Assembly (NCBI GenBank): GCA_016714895.1
Contig: JADKBV010000001.1
Span: 496,001 to 560,000 of the forward strand
Origin: Saprospiraceae bacterium
GTDB lineage: Bacteria > Bacteroidota > Bacteroidia > Chitinophagales > Saprospiraceae
Reading direction: 5' to 3'
DNA: 64,000 nucleotides
Each line of letters begins with the position of its first letter. Position 1 is the stretch's first letter. Below the pieces are notes generated by a model. That model was not told the origin of the DNA. It saw only the letters and a program-made list of their open reading frames with translations, and did no database searches. The position numbers were made by a program, and so were the translations under genes. Shown here one piece after another: positions 63,654-64,000 of the stretch.

Positions 63654-63992
63654 TTATTTTTGTCTGGTCAGGATTCTCAAATATTCTTGTAATCGGAATT
63701 CTGTAAGGAGACCGATACTAAATTCAATTCCTGACAACAATACTACAGGGATGGCTGTACCCATAATCAATCCTTTTTCAATAGAAAATATACCGGCAAA
63801 GGCAGTCACTGAACCCAATATAATGATGTATACATGAATTCTCCTGCCATTTTGTTTTCTTAAAATCCGTTTATCGGTATAAAACAACTCTTCCTGAATA
63901 TCCTCGGCACTCAGCGTGTCGGATTTTTTGTAAAACCCTAACCTTCTGCTGTAAATAAAAAACATAATCATTCCCTTTCCCAGGCAATACAT
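63654..63992 (-). CDS. Hypothetical small membrane protein (may extend past window edge)
   Basis: 112 residues from the ATG at 63992; the frame is open to the window end, so a longer N-terminus is possible, and internal ATGs at 63971 and 63965 are alternatives. It has two likely membrane segments (about 52-70 and 75-98), a charged N-terminal part (YSRRLGFYKKSDTLSAEDIQEELFYTDKRIL) and an Arg/Lys-ending tail. Family not recognised. It precedes the TauE/SafE gene by 7 bp and might be its accessory. Confidence 0.55.
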   Translation of the reverse strand: MYCLGKGMIMFFIYSRRLGFYKKSDTLSAEDIQEELFYTDKRILRKQNGRRIHVYIIILGSVTAFAGIFSIEKGLIMGTAIPVVLLSGIEFSIGLLTEFRLQEYLRILTRQK

Positions 63993-64000
63993 AGAAAAAG

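Overview
The window is about 64 kb of AT-rich chromosomal DNA from a Bacteroidota bacterium, most likely of the Saprospirales/Saprospiraceae type (the lineage is an inference). The signs are type IX secretion (T9SS) C-terminal sorting domains (YPNP/FPNP type) on several large secreted proteins, a TonB-dependent receptor with a CarboxypepD_reg-like domain, a tmRNA tag ending in ALAA, repeated TAnnTTTG promoter -7 elements with very short leaders, few Shine-Dalgarno sites, and a complete Na+-translocating NADH:quinone reductase operon. No rRNA, CRISPR array, insertion sequence or prophage was seen, so this is mostly core genome with scattered surface-protein genes.

Layout. 1-7.4 kb: 3' part of a parvulin-type prolyl isomerase gene, pyrC, guaA, a periplasmic-binding lipoprotein, a SpoU methyltransferase, and a coiled-coil / PspA-like membrane protein pair. 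7.4-9.4 kb (minus): a degenerate OmpA-like protein, nusB, tRNA-Pro(TGG), tRNA-Ser(GCT). 9.8-14.8 kb: thioredoxin-SPOR protein, hutI, thioesterase, lipB, a truncated redoxin-dockerin protein and a small secreted protein broken at a 14-base C tract. 14.8-23 kb: NhaC-type antiporter with an added periplasmic domain, a secreted VCBS-repeat protein, a subtilase, pdxH, an HtrA-like protease. 23-29.6 kb: palindromes, a promoter and nqrABCDEF ending at a clear terminator. 29.7-41.5 kb: small membrane protein, galM, OmpA lipoprotein, lepA, purM, trhO, a class A PBP, an ABC exporter and a hypothetical protein. 41.5-47.3 kb: DUF5689 lipoprotein and TonB receptor, divergent from a secreted endonuclease/exonuclease/phosphatase enzyme, then an orphan T9SS sorting domain. 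47.6-56 kb: a cysteine-rich T9SS protein, tmRNA (ssrA), an orphan TRAP-type binding lipoprotein, smpB, a KRGPKP-repeat basic protein and a HYR/dockerin T9SS protein. 56.3-64 kb: dapF, a cysteine-type formate dehydrogenase alpha subunit, der, rfbC-rfbD, a TauE/SafE permease and a small membrane protein at the edge.

Four conserved genes (guaA, the binding lipoprotein, nusB, nqrE) are each split by one single-base indel in or beside a homopolymer. Correcting one base restores a normal-length protein in each case, which points to residual sequencing error more than decay. The 14-base C tract is a different case: it lies in a putative secreted protein and is long enough to be a true phase-variable switch, although the same error source must be excluded. 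Other points of interest are the PspA-like pair, the NqrA N-terminal membrane extension, a Fur-box-like palindrome before nqr, the TonB/DUF5689/nuclease locus and the 147-bp-period AT-hook-like repeat gene.
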